Assembly (NCBI RefSeq): GCF_019173455.1
Contig: NZ_JADPQH010000001.1
Span: forward strand, 372,001 to 436,000
Length of the DNA: 64,000 nt
Source of the DNA: Nesterenkonia sp. Act20
GTDB lineage: Bacteria > Actinomycetota > Actinomycetes > Actinomycetales > Micrococcaceae
Direction: 5' to 3'
In this document: positions 44,129 through 52,321 of the stretch, piece by piece
Layout: the number at the start of each line of letters is the position of its first letter
Numbering within the stretch: the stretch's first letter is position 1
Notes under the pieces: model-generated
The model's input: only the letters and a program-made list of their open reading frames with translations
Database searches by the model: none
Told to the model about the DNA's origin: nothing
Program-made: the position numbers and the translations under genes

Positions 44129-45610
44129 TCAGCCGATGTTCGCCTCGCGGACACCTCGGTAGATCTCGGGGCGTGAGCGCTTGAGATAGTGTCCCCAGAG
44201 CAGACCGACCAGGCCGGAGCCGACGATCACCCCGGGCAGCAGGATCACCAGGACCGAGAACCCTTCCGCATCGATCATGACGTCGAAGTTGAACATGATC
44301 AGAAGAGCGATGATGCCGAGTCCGATGGCCGCAAGCAGCGGGGCGATGGTCCGGGCGAAGAGCGGGTGACGCTCGGGATCTCGGTTGAAGTAGCGCAGCG
44401 CCGCCACGGAGGTGATGCACAGCAGCAGCACCAGACCGAATCCCGCGGCGTTGGTCAGCCACGGAAAGATCGTCAGCACGGGGAACAGCGGCCCAAGTTC
44501 GGAGCCCGCCCCTGCGATCGCGAAGATGATGATCATCACGAGCCCGAGCCCGCTCTGGGTGAGCGAGCCGGCCACCGGAGCGCCGCTGACCTTGCCTGTG
44601 TGTCCCAGCACGGCGGGCAGGACCCGAGCCCGCCCCATGGAGAAGAAGTAGCGGGCTGCGGCATTGTGGAACGCCACCAGCGCCGCCATGATGCTGGTCA
44701 GGAAGAGCACTGCGGCGAGGTTGACCAGCAGCGCCGGAAGCTTGCCGTCCAGGAAGACGAAGACCAGATCGGGGCCCCACTCCTGAGCCTGCGCCACGAT
44801 CTGCGAGGGGCCGATTCCGGCGGCCAGCGCCCAGGATGAGGCGGCGTAGAACACCGAGATGATCGCGACGGCGATATAGGTGGCCCGTGCGACGGAACGC
44901 TCCGGGTTCTTCGCCTCCTCGGAGTAGATCGCACCGGACTCGAAGCCCATGAAGGCAGCCATGCCGAAGGCCAGCAGCGCACCCAGACTCCCGTTCAACC
45001 AGTTCTCCGGCAGCAGCGTCTCGGCGGTGACGCCTTCGGGAGCCACGGAGAGCGAGAGCAGGCTGACCACGATCACCACGAGGAATTCGAGCAGCACGAT
45101 GACCGCGAGGAGCTTCGCCGAGAGGTCGATCCGATTGACCCCGAGGATGGCCACCAGAAGCCAGCCGACCAGGGCGCATACCCACCAGGCGACGGTGACC
45201 CCGAAGAGGTCATGGATGATCGAGGACGCAGTGAAGCCAAAGACTCCGTAGATGCCGATCTGCATCGCGTTGTAGGTCATCAGCGCCAGGAAGGAGGTCC
45301 CGATGCCCGGACGGACCCCGAGCCCTGCCGCGACGTAGGCGTAGAAGGCGCCGGCATTCTGCACGTAGGTGCTCATCCGGCCGTACCCGACGGCGAAGAG
45401 CCCGAGGATGACGCCCAGCAGCAGGTAGCCCACGGGCACCCCGGTCTGCCCGGTGATGGCGAAGCTGGTGGTGGCACCGCCGGCCAGCACGGTCAGCGGT
45501 GCGGAGGCGGCGATGATCAGAAACACCAGGGCCGGGACACCCAGGGTGCGTCGGGCCAGTGCGGTCTCCTCGGCTGTAGGCGGTCGTGCCGGAGCGGTGG
45601 ATTCAGCCAT
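44129..45610 (-). CDS. APC-superfamily amino acid/amine permease
   Basis: A 493-residue transporter with about 12 membrane helices. The N-terminal block LIIAASAPLTVLAGG and the middle FGMAAFMGFESGAIYSEEAKNPERSVARAT are typical of the APC (basic amino acid/polyamine antiporter) family. Located between the aromatic catabolic operon and the amine oxidase locus, it probably imports an aromatic amine or amino acid. The ATG at 45610 follows GAGGAGAAC; an earlier in-frame start at 45625 is less well supported. It is divergent from the AraC regulator gene, with 287 bases between. Confidence 0.87.
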   Translation of the reverse strand: MAESTAPARPPTAEETALARRTLGVPALVFLIIAASAPLTVLAGGATTSFAITGQTGVPVGYLLLGVILGLFAVGYGRMSTYVQNAGAFYAYVAAGLGVRPGIGTSFLALMTYNAMQIGIYGVFGFTASSIIHDLFGVTVAWWVCALVGWLLVAILGVNRIDLSAKLLAVIVLLEFLVVIVVSLLSLSVAPEGVTAETLLPENWLNGSLGALLAFGMAAFMGFESGAIYSEEAKNPERSVARATYIAVAIISVFYAASSWALAAGIGPSQIVAQAQEWGPDLVFVFLDGKLPALLVNLAAVLFLTSIMAALVAFHNAAARYFFSMGRARVLPAVLGHTGKVSGAPVAGSLTQSGLGLVMIIIFAIAGAGSELGPLFPVLTIFPWLTNAAGFGLVLLLCITSVAALRYFNRDPERHPLFARTIAPLLAAIGLGIIALLIMFNFDVMIDAEGFSVLVILLPGVIVGSGLVGLLWGHYLKRSRPEIYRGVREANIG

Positions 45611-45843
45611 GTCTGTTCTCCTCATCTGGCGAACTATCAGGGATCTGGGCGACGTCGTCGCCGCCTGTTGCCGAGAAGTATCCCGAGCCGAAGCCGGTGG
45701 AGTCTTGCGTCACGGTGCATCCGTGTTGTTCATTCCGGCGGGTTCTGGCTCCGCCCCTCTGCGGGATGGTGCTTTACAAGCGATGTGAGTGGTGTCACAC
45801 TCAGCGAACATGAAGGTTTACCTACCCGAAACGCCTCTGCCAT

Positions 45844-45869
45844 CAATATTGAGCGGTTGCTCAATATTG
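45844..45869. promoter_or_regulatory. Inverted-repeat operator upstream of the AraC-TetR operon
   Basis: CAATATTGAGC-GGTT-GCTCAATATTG is a perfect 11-base inverted repeat with a four-base spacer, ending 28 bases before the araC-type start codon. Its core, TTGAGC-N4-GCTCAA, recurs upstream of the amine oxidase gene. The form and size suit a TetR dimer, and a TetR gene is the second gene of this operon. The rest of the 45611-45897 gap holds no other feature I can support. Confidence 0.65.
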
Positions 45870-45897
45870 TTGAGGGAACTCACTTGCAGGAGGGACT

Positions 45898-46890
45898 ATG
45901 CACACCAGCCACCGTTTCGGCCCGGCCCTTGACCGCGCCCGTCCCGCGGTGAACCTGAACACGTGGCGCGAAGCCATCGCGGCTGCAGTGGTACCACTGG
46001 AGATCCGGGAGAAGCCAGGGTTCCCCTTCCGGGGCCACTTGCGTCATACCGCCTTCGACGGCGTGGGGGTCTTCGAGCTGGCTACCACGGCCCACACCGT
46101 CCGGCGCACCCCGGAGCTGATCTCGCGTGAGGACTCACGGTTCTACAAGCTCAGTCTCCAGCTCTCCGGGCACGCCGTGCTGGAGCAGGACGGCCGACGA
46201 GCGGTGCTGGGCCCTGGGGATCTGGCGATCTACGACACGCACCGCCCGTATTCGCTGCACTTCCCCGAATCCAGCCGCACGATGGTCATGGTGATCCCAC
46301 AGGAACCGGTCGATCTGACCCCGGAGCAGATTTCCGGTGTGACCGCGACCTGCTTCTCCCGCGAACATGGCTTCGGCCGATTGATCAATCCGTTCTTCGT
46401 GGAGCTCTGTAACAGCATCGATCAGTTGCCGGACGCCTACGGCAGCAGGCTGGTGCATTCAGCCCTGGACCTGATGGTCACGATGCTCGCTCACGAGCTG
46501 GATTCTCACCACGAGGGCCTCAGCTCCCCCACCCGGGGTCTGGAGCGCGAGGTCCGCGAATACATCCTGGACCACCTCGCCGAGGACACGCTGACTCCCG
46601 CCTCGATCGCAGCGGCGCACTTCGTCTCGGTCAGGTACCTCTACACGATCTTCGCCGAGGAGAGCCAGACGATCTCCGCCTGGATCAGGGCCCGAAGACT
46701 GGAACATATCCGCCGTGACCTCCTCGACCCGGTCTATGCCCAGCGGCCGGTCTCCTGGGTCGCCGGACGGTGGGGGCTCCATGATGCCGCCCATTTCTCC
46801 CGGGTCTTCCGCGCCGAGTACGGCGAGTCCCCCAGTGCGTACCGACGCCAGCGGATGCACCAGGAGACACTCGCCGCCGCAGCCTCCTGA
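45898..46890 (+). CDS. AraC-family transcriptional regulator, FeaR-like
   Basis: The 330-residue protein has an AraC_binding_2-type sensor domain (about residues 20-200) followed by two helix-turn-helix motifs (LTPASIAAAHFVSVRYLYTIF and VSWVAGRWGLHDAAHFSRVF, then EYGESPSAYR). This layout matches FeaR, the activator of the tynA amine oxidase and feaB genes in E. coli. The amine oxidase gene three kilobases away makes the same job likely here. AGGAGGGACT precedes the ATG. A TetR gene follows on the same strand after about 50 bases. Confidence 0.88.
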   Translation: MHTSHRFGPALDRARPAVNLNTWREAIAAAVVPLEIREKPGFPFRGHLRHTAFDGVGVFELATTAHTVRRTPELISREDSRFYKLSLQLSGHAVLEQDGRRAVLGPGDLAIYDTHRPYSLHFPESSRTMVMVIPQEPVDLTPEQISGVTATCFSREHGFGRLINPFFVELCNSIDQLPDAYGSRLVHSALDLMVTMLAHELDSHHEGLSSPTRGLEREVREYILDHLAEDTLTPASIAAAHFVSVRYLYTIFAEESQTISAWIRARRLEHIRRDLLDPVYAQRPVSWVAGRWGLHDAAHFSRVFRAEYGESPSAYRRQRMHQETLAAAAS

Positions 46891-46941
46891 CCCGCCGCAG
46901 CGCGCCTAGTGACCTCGAAGGGCCTGTGGTGGGGAAGAATC

Positions 46942-47598
46942 ATGACCATGCCGAAGAAGATCGACCGCGAAGACCGCCGAGCGCAGATCGTGCGGACCTA
47001 TCTGAAGATCGCTGCGCGCGACGGACTCGAGACCACCACCTCGCGTGCTGTGGCGAACGAGCTGGGCGTCTCCACCGGGGCGCTCTGGCACTACTTCGCC
47101 GGCTTCGATGATGTGGTCTTCCGCGCATTCCAGCTGATCTTTGATCGCACCAACGACCGTATCGCCAAGGGCGTGGCGGAGCATACGGGGCTGCGCGCCC
47201 TCTGGGAGATGCTCGAGGAGATTCTGCCTGTGGGACCCGAGACGGAGCGCGAGGCCTTCGTCGTCGTCAATTTTTGGGGCCGCGCCACGTCCAAGCCGGA
47301 CCTGGCGCAGTTTCAGACCGAGGTCGCCGCGCAGTGGCGACGACAGCTCCTCACCCACCTGCAGGAGGCGGTGGACGCCGGTGAGCTCGCCCCGAGCGCC
47401 CCTCTGGCGGGACTCGCCGATGTCCTGATGGTGTTGATCACTGGCTTCCAGGTGGAGTGCGCGCTGCAGACCACGCTGGCCTCAGCGCAGAGGCAGTGGC
47501 AGACCATCCACCACTGCCTCTCCGCCTGGCTGACCGGGACCGGCCTCGAGGCCATTGCGCACGCCTCCACGAGCAGCCCCGGCCCGTCGACTCAGTGA
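46942..47598 (+). CDS. TetR-family transcriptional regulator, BetI-like C-terminus
   Basis: The 218-residue protein has an N-terminal TetR HTH (RAQIVRTYLKIAARDGLETTT, VANELGVSTGALWHYFAGFDD) and a ligand domain resembling the TetR_C_6/BetI group. The ATG at 46942 follows GGGGAAG; GTG 46909 would extend it by 11 residues. It probably binds TTGAGC-N4-GCTCAA sites ahead of its own operon and between the amine oxidase and the His-rich membrane protein. Its 3' end overlaps the convergent amine oxidase gene by seven bases. Confidence 0.87.
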   Translation: MTMPKKIDREDRRAQIVRTYLKIAARDGLETTTSRAVANELGVSTGALWHYFAGFDDVVFRAFQLIFDRTNDRIAKGVAEHTGLRALWEMLEEILPVGPETEREAFVVVNFWGRATSKPDLAQFQTEVAAQWRRQLLTHLQEAVDAGELAPSAPLAGLADVLMVLITGFQVECALQTTLASAQRQWQTIHHCLSAWLTGTGLEAIAHASTSSPGPSTQ

Positions 47599-49568
47599 CA
47601 GGAGCAGCCTCCAGCCTCGGCGGACTCGGCCGCCCCTGAGCCTGCGGCACAGTGCCCGGACGTCTCGGGCGGGACGTCGAGTGTGGGGTTGCGGTCGAAG
47701 AACCCATCCGGGGTAAGCGTGAACCCGGCGTAGTCCACCGGCATGATCGGCCAATCCTCTGTGCGCGGGAAGTGAGTCAGGCCAAAGGTGTGCCACAGCA
47801 CCAGGTCTTGCCCTTCGAGCGAACGATCCTGGGTGATGTACGCGGGCAGACCGCCGGACCCTGGGTTGAGGTTCACCTGGTCCCCGGCCGGGAAGCGCTC
47901 GTCCCTGTCGTATTGGGTCACCCACAGGTGGTGTCCGGCGAAGGCTGCGCGCTTGCGGATGGAGGAGTCTTCTGCCGCGAGCAGCGTGGGGCTCTCCTCG
48001 GGGTGCAGCACGTATGAGGTCGGGGCGCCCATCCGGTTTGTCCGGTCCGCGCTGCTGACCCGCCACACCCTGCCCACGGATCCCTTGGCGTCGCGGACCG
48101 CCTGCTGCTCCGTGGTGAGTCGGGTGATGTCGCGGGTGAAGGCATTGCCCCAGGGGTTCTCTGCGCTGGAGGGCACGCGCGCGGCATCGATCTCGTCCAC
48201 GGAGTTGCGGGTCCCGTCCACGCTCATGTCCAGCCGGGCGCAGAACAGATGCTGGTGCACCGGTGCGCCGAGTCCGGGAGCGATGTGCGTGGCGTAGGGA
48301 TAGTCTGCCGAGGGCATTCCGGAGGTGAACACGATCCCGGTGGCCTTGGACTCGAGCTCGATCTTCCCGTCCAGATAGAGGTACCAGTAGAAGCCGTAGT
48401 CATAGTTGCCCACGGTGACGAAGAAGGAGATCACCAGGCGGCGCTGGCGGCGGACCTCGCTGGTCCCGGAGAAGTCATCGCTGTGCTTCCACAGCACCCC
48501 GAAGTCCTCCTCATGGATGCAGATCGCGTTCTTGAGCGTCTGCGGCTGACCGAGATCATCGACGACGACGGCGTCCACGTAGGTGATCTCCCCCTTGCAG
48601 TCACAGCCGAGTTCCAGGGCGTTGGCGAGCCGCCCAAACTGGTACTCCCCGACGTCGAAGTAGTTCTGCCAGGCGTGGGAGGGGGTGGGGTCGCCGTAGT
48701 TGACCACCATCTCTGCGATGGAGCCCCGGTAGAGGATCGGCCGGTCCTCCCCCTGGTCGCGGAAGCTGAGCTGATGCAGAGTGAGTCCTTCCCGGCCATT
48801 GAAGCCGACGCGGACCTTCCAGTTCTCCCAGGCCAGCACGCCGTCCTCCAGGGAGAAGCTGACGCCCTCGGGCTGGGTGATGGAGATCGGCTTCAGGCTG
48901 GTGCGGTACTCCCCGCGCACCGCTGGATCCAGATAGTCCCCGGACTCCTCGGGGACGTGCATGACCTCGGTCTCGATGACGCGCAGCACCTTCTCATTGG
49001 TCAGATCCACATGGGCGACGACGCCGTCGATCGGATGCGCCCAGACCGAATCCGTGGGGTAGTCCTGGCGGAAGGCCAAGGCGCGCACCACCCGGACACC
49101 CACTTCATCGTCATAGCCGAAGACACCGGCCGAAAGTCCCACGACGATGACCTTGTCCAGGTCGGTGACGCCGCGCTTCGCGATCGCGTCCACCCAGCGC
49201 TGATCCGACTTCACGATGGGATCGGCACCGGCGAGGTCCTCGTCGAAGCTCGGGGCGGTGCCCTCAGCGACGGCGTCGACGTCGCGGCGCTCCACGATGC
49301 TGCGCTGATCCAGGTCCACCACGAGATCGGTCAGGGTCAGTGTGGAGAGGTCGGTGAGCAGCAGCGAGACCTCGCGGGGCAGCCGGTCCTCGGGGGACCA
49401 GTCGAGAACTGCCTGCTTCTCGGGTTCGCGCAACGTGACGTAGGAGACGCGGGTGGCCTCATTCATGAGTCCTTCACGCTCGAGCACGCTGCGCATGGAC
49501 TCGATCTCCTGCACAGAGAGTGGAGTGAGGGGATGTCGGGGCTGCGGGGTTGACGTCTTGTCAGCCAT
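47592..49568 (-). CDS. Copper-containing primary amine oxidase
   Basis: This 658-residue quinoprotein oxidises primary amines to aldehyde, ammonia and hydrogen peroxide. VGNYDYGFYW carries the topaquinone precursor Tyr389. Asp305 in YFDVGEYQFGRLAN is the catalytic base, and VHQHLF supplies two copper His ligands; a third His is expected nearer the C-terminus. The sequence resembles Arthrobacter phenylethylamine oxidase, so aromatic amines such as tyramine or phenylethylamine are likely substrates. There is no signal peptide, so it should be cytoplasmic. The C-terminal 20 residues are Gly/Ala-rich with three Cys and a final His. AAGGAGGACC precedes the ATG. Confidence 0.94.
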   Translation of the reverse strand: MADKTSTPQPRHPLTPLSVQEIESMRSVLEREGLMNEATRVSYVTLREPEKQAVLDWSPEDRLPREVSLLLTDLSTLTLTDLVVDLDQRSIVERRDVDAVAEGTAPSFDEDLAGADPIVKSDQRWVDAIAKRGVTDLDKVIVVGLSAGVFGYDDEVGVRVVRALAFRQDYPTDSVWAHPIDGVVAHVDLTNEKVLRVIETEVMHVPEESGDYLDPAVRGEYRTSLKPISITQPEGVSFSLEDGVLAWENWKVRVGFNGREGLTLHQLSFRDQGEDRPILYRGSIAEMVVNYGDPTPSHAWQNYFDVGEYQFGRLANALELGCDCKGEITYVDAVVVDDLGQPQTLKNAICIHEEDFGVLWKHSDDFSGTSEVRRQRRLVISFFVTVGNYDYGFYWYLYLDGKIELESKATGIVFTSGMPSADYPYATHIAPGLGAPVHQHLFCARLDMSVDGTRNSVDEIDAARVPSSAENPWGNAFTRDITRLTTEQQAVRDAKGSVGRVWRVSSADRTNRMGAPTSYVLHPEESPTLLAAEDSSIRKRAAFAGHHLWVTQYDRDERFPAGDQVNLNPGSGGLPAYITQDRSLEGQDLVLWHTFGLTHFPRTEDWPIMPVDYAGFTLTPDGFFDRNPTLDVPPETSGHCAAGSGAAESAEAGGCSCH

Positions 49569-49585
49569 GGTGGTCCTCCTTATAG

Positions 49586-49614
49586 TTGAGCGCACGCTCA
49601 AGAATAAATATGAC
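49586..49614 (+). promoter_or_regulatory. Divergent promoter with TTGAGC-N4-GCTCAA operator
   Basis: TTGAGCG-CA-CGCTCAA (49586-49601) is a perfect 16-base inverted repeat between the amine oxidase and the His-rich membrane protein genes. Its core matches the one ahead of the AraC-TetR operon. On the plus strand TTGAGC serves as a -35 with TATGAC at 49609-49614, spacing 17, so a bound repressor would cover the promoter. It ends about 18 bases from the amine oxidase start. Confidence 0.65.
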
Positions 49615-49643
49615 ACATTTCACACGTATTTCGGAAGGGTCAC

Positions 49644-50129
49644 ATGGACGTGTTGTTGCGGATCCGGCGCACAGCCGCCGTGGGCGCCGGCGCCTCTGGG
49701 ATCCTTCACCTGCTGATGCTGGGGCACGGAGGTCATCTGGGCTGGAGTCTGCTGATGACGGCCATGGCCATCGTCTGCCTTCCCTGCGCCGGTCATCTCT
49801 GGCGCATGGCGAGCGTGCGTTCTTGGACGCTGATCGGCGTGATGAACTGCGGGATGTTGGTCATGCACCTGGGGATGCTCGCCTCGAAAGACTCCACGCT
49901 GCCGGTGGCGGACAGTGCGCTCACCAGCACGACCGCGCTGGTGAGCGCGGCGGGTGCCCGGAGCGCCGTTGCTCAGGCACACAATCACGGGGATTCGGTC
50001 ATCAGCCTCGCCGGGCTTCATCCGGCGCTGCTTCCTTTGGCAACCGCGGTGGCGGCACTTGAGATGCTCCTGGCGGGACTCGGGTGGTATCTGCTGCGTC
50101 GAGCGGACCGCGCCGTCGCCCGAGGCTAG
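49644..50129 (+). CDS. His/Met/Cys-rich membrane protein beside amine oxidase (candidate copper handler)
   Basis: A 161-residue protein with four predicted helices. I do not recognise the family with confidence. Potential metal ligands are strikingly dense within or near the helices: His22, Met25, His28, His31; Cys45, Cys48, His51; Met67, Cys69, Met71, Met74, His75, Met78; and His113, His115 in a loop. This layout resembles copper transport or chaperone membrane proteins. It is divergent from the copper amine oxidase and shares its operator, which suggests a role in supplying copper to that enzyme. The function is inference. GGAAGGG precedes the ATG. Confidence 0.7.
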   Translation: MDVLLRIRRTAAVGAGASGILHLLMLGHGGHLGWSLLMTAMAIVCLPCAGHLWRMASVRSWTLIGVMNCGMLVMHLGMLASKDSTLPVADSALTSTTALVSAAGARSAVAQAHNHGDSVISLAGLHPALLPLATAVAALEMLLAGLGWYLLRRADRAVARG

Positions 50130-50139
50130 CTGACACGGG

Positions 50140-50763
50140 TCAGCTGGACCCGTGTCCGCGGGGGTCTTGAGCCTGCTCGGCACCGGGTCCTGCCAGCACG
50201 TCGAGCAGCGCCGCTGTGCGCAGCACCGTGGCAAACTCTCCGCCCAGGTTCGTCGCGGTGATCGTCGAGAGCGTGGCGGCGCAGACCGTCTCACCCTCCG
50301 GTGAGGCACGGTCGAAGGTGTGGGTGGCATCGATGGCGAAGTACGTCTCATAGCCGAGGTTCCCGGCCATCCGAGCGGTCGTCTCACAACAATGGTTGGT
50401 CGTGATCCCGCAGATCACGACCTGCTCGATGCCCTTCGACCGAAGCCAGTGATCAAGGTCTGGTGTGCCGTAGAAGCTGGAATTGACGCTCTTGCGCACC
50501 AGAACGTCTGGGCTGCCTGTGACGACGTCCTTGAACTCATGACCGGCAGACGCTGGCGCCAGGGGCGAATCGGGGTCTCCCGAGTCGTGCTGGACGAAGA
50601 CCACGGGCCACTGTCGGTCTCTCCAGTGCGCCAGCAGTGTCGAGATGTTGCGCTCGCAGTCCAGGTTGTCGCGTGGGCCCCAGTACTGCGCGTCATCGAA
50701 TCCGCGCTGTACGTCGATGACGATGAGCGCTGGCCGCTGTGGGGAGATCGCGGGTTCTGACAT
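50140..50763 (-). CDS. Isochorismatase-family cysteine hydrolase
   Basis: The 207-residue protein has the catalytic triad of the cysteine hydrolase fold: Asp17 (LIVIDVQRGF), Lys91 (LVRKSVNSSF) and Cys125 (GITTNHCCETTA). The family includes nicotinamidases, N-carbamoylsarcosine amidases and isochorismatases; nothing here points to one substrate. The ATG at 50763 begins at the usual distance before the first strand. The gene is convergent with the His-rich membrane protein gene and downstream of a small conserved gene on the same strand. Confidence 0.87.
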   Translation of the reverse strand: MSEPAISPQRPALIVIDVQRGFDDAQYWGPRDNLDCERNISTLLAHWRDRQWPVVFVQHDSGDPDSPLAPASAGHEFKDVVTGSPDVLVRKSVNSSFYGTPDLDHWLRSKGIEQVVICGITTNHCCETTARMAGNLGYETYFAIDATHTFDRASPEGETVCAATLSTITATNLGGEFATVLRTAALLDVLAGPGAEQAQDPRGHGSS

Positions 50764-50795
50764 GGACCCATGGTAGACGTGGTCGCCGTCCACGC

Positions 50796-51143
50796 TCACT
50801 CGGGGAGCTGGTCGAGTTCCTGCAGTGCGGCGCGCGCCGCCTCGAGCCGCGCTGACTCATCTCGCTCCCACCAATAGGGGCCGCGCTCCCCCAGGCCGGT
50901 CTTGGCGAGATTCACCCGCTTCCGCGCCCGGGCTACCCGCTCGTCGTCGCCGGTCTTCTTTCCCGCTCCCACGGAGGACCTGCCCCGGCCCAGATGGGAT
51001 TTCAGCTGCGCTTCAAGCTCTGCCGGGAGCGCCGGGTCGGTGCGCCGCCAACGCCGGCCCTTGATCACGAGCCACCGCGCGGAATCCTCTTCCGAGTTCT
51101 CAGTGGATCCAGCGTTCTCAGTAGATTCAGCGCCCTCCGCCAT
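50796..51143 (-). CDS. Conserved actinobacterial protein of unknown function (WLVIKGRRWRR family)
   Basis: A 115-residue soluble protein containing ARWLVIKGRRWRRTDPALP, then a charged helical middle with AKTGLGERGPYWW. This combination is common in actinobacterial proteins sometimes labelled biopolymer-transport-like; I know of no demonstrated role. The ATG at 51143 has AAGGAG six bases upstream, which decides it over the ATG at 51149. The N-terminus is Ser/Glu-rich. It is probably co-transcribed with the downstream isochorismatase-family gene. Confidence 0.75.
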   Translation of the reverse strand: MAEGAESTENAGSTENSEEDSARWLVIKGRRWRRTDPALPAELEAQLKSHLGRGRSSVGAGKKTGDDERVARARKRVNLAKTGLGERGPYWWERDESARLEAARAALQELDQLPE

Positions 51144-51181
51144 CGACATCTCCTTCACCGGCCCAGTGTGTGAACGTGTAA

Positions 51182-51442
51182 CCATATGCGGCAGTTGGGA
51201 TCACCGCGACCTTTCTGTGTGACTCCCTCGCGCTGAGGCTGGTCGGCAGCCGAGTGGTAGCGACGCTGTTCTCACTGGACCCTGCAATCGGCGCAGTGAT
51301 CGGAATCTTAGTCCTTGTCGACCCCTTCACCTGGACGATGGGCCTGGGTATCGGCATCATCGAAGCCGCTGAGACGATCACCGCAGGCACCCCGGCGTCC
51401 GCAGAGAGAACCGCGAGGCACCCAGGCCGACCACCCGGCTGA
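51182..51442 (+). pseudogene. 3' remnant of an EamA/RhtA-type transporter gene
   Basis: After a stop codon at 51179, the frame encodes about 86 residues with no plausible full-length start. It includes LALRLVGSRVVATLFSLDPA and IGAVIGILVLVDPFTW, matching the last two helices of EamA permeases (typically ALRR-(V/L)-PA, then SLEPA and GLLVLGE). The rest of the transporter is absent, and the expected Gly-Glu before TW is Val-Asp, so the fragment is decaying. An internal GTG at 51254 could start a short frame, but function is unlikely. Confidence 0.6.
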
Positions 51443-51545
51443 TGACCCCCAGGTTCGAGGGTTCGGGGCAAGCTCGCGCGCGATTGCCAATCCTTCACAG
51501 GGCAGTTTGTCTGGCAGTTCGTGAGCCTACATTTCTCGACTGGGC

Positions 51546-51851
51546 TTATGTCGTCTCGTCGGTCATCGCGCGCAAGGACGCGACGTGACCGACATATGCT
51601 TTCCGGCCATTCCTGCTCAGTGCGACTCTGACGTAGCTTCGTCCGCCTTTTGAGAACCGCTCTACTTCTACGTAGCCAGCCTCGGAGAGCTGCTTGAGGT
51701 GTTTGCTCAGCACTGAATCGGCGACCTCGAGCGCGTCCCGTAGCTGAGCGAACTCGGCCCACTGTAGAGGGGCCAGACTGGCGCAGATGCGCAGCCTTAC
51801 GGGGGCATGGATCAGCTCGTCGAATCCCACCTGGCTAGACGCAGCTTTCAC
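51546..51851 (-). CDS. Small winged-helix transcriptional regulator
   Basis: The 101-residue protein is nearly all a winged HTH: PVRLRICASLAPLQWAEFAQL, then SVLSKHLKQLSEAGYVEVE for the recognition helix, and a wing ending GRSYVRVAL. It fits the ArsR/PadR-like HTH_27 group that regulates small membrane protein genes. Its start lies within the end of the upstream membrane protein gene, so the pair is coupled. A perfect 16-base palindrome over the promoter of the pair is the probable binding site. Confidence 0.83.
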   Translation of the reverse strand: MKAASSQVGFDELIHAPVRLRICASLAPLQWAEFAQLRDALEVADSVLSKHLKQLSEAGYVEVERFSKGGRSYVRVALSRNGRKAYVGHVASLRAMTDETT

Positions 51852-52299
51852 TGGCGTCCTTGAGCCGATGTTGCAGGTCCGCCTTGCGTGCGAGGGAGAT
51901 GGAGGTCCAGGCGAGTGCGAACACTACGAGCCACTTCGCGGCAACTTCTCCCCAAGAACCCGGCCCCCAATATCCGCTGAGGTGAAGGACCGCGGAGAAC
52001 AGCAGGAAGTAGACCAGATAGGCCTTCGAGCGTTCGAGTGCGTGTCGCCGTTTAGGTCGCTTCCGCATGACCAGGTAGTACCAGAGGAATAGTGGCACCG
52101 CGAGTGCACTTAGACCGAAGATCACGGGCCACGACACCACATTGATGAGAGCAAAGACGGTCGCAATGACTGCCACCAAGGCGAACATGAATCCGCGGGG
52201 CGCGTCTGTGGACTCCACCATGGAGCTGGAAGCACCGTCGACGTCAGCCAGTGCCTGGGCCGGGTTGAACTCGGTTGGCCATGAATCGTCACTCGTCAT
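51835..52299 (-). CDS. Membrane protein paired with wHTH regulator
   Basis: A 154-residue protein with an acidic soluble leader of about 35 residues, then two close helices (FMFALVAVIATVFALINVVSW with the next hydrophobic run), a basic loop MRKRPKRRHALERSK and two more helices. I recognise no enzyme motif. Such proteins often occur in operons with small wHTH regulators in actinobacteria. The ATG at 52299 follows AGAGAGGG; a longer start at 52368 would overlap the promoter. The gene is less GC-rich than the catabolic island. Confidence 0.72.
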   Translation of the reverse strand: MTSDDSWPTEFNPAQALADVDGASSSMVESTDAPRGFMFALVAVIATVFALINVVSWPVIFGLSALAVPLFLWYYLVMRKRPKRRHALERSKAYLVYFLLFSAVLHLSGYWGPGSWGEVAAKWLVVFALAWTSISLARKADLQHRLKDASESCV

Positions 52300-52321
52300 A
52301 GCACCCTCTCTTTCCGTTGCA

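Noticed and set aside
48249-49553. A 434-codon plus-strand frame opposite the amine oxidase
   Set aside because: It is the complement of a complete copper amine oxidase and has low-complexity Val/Leu/Gly/Asp composition.
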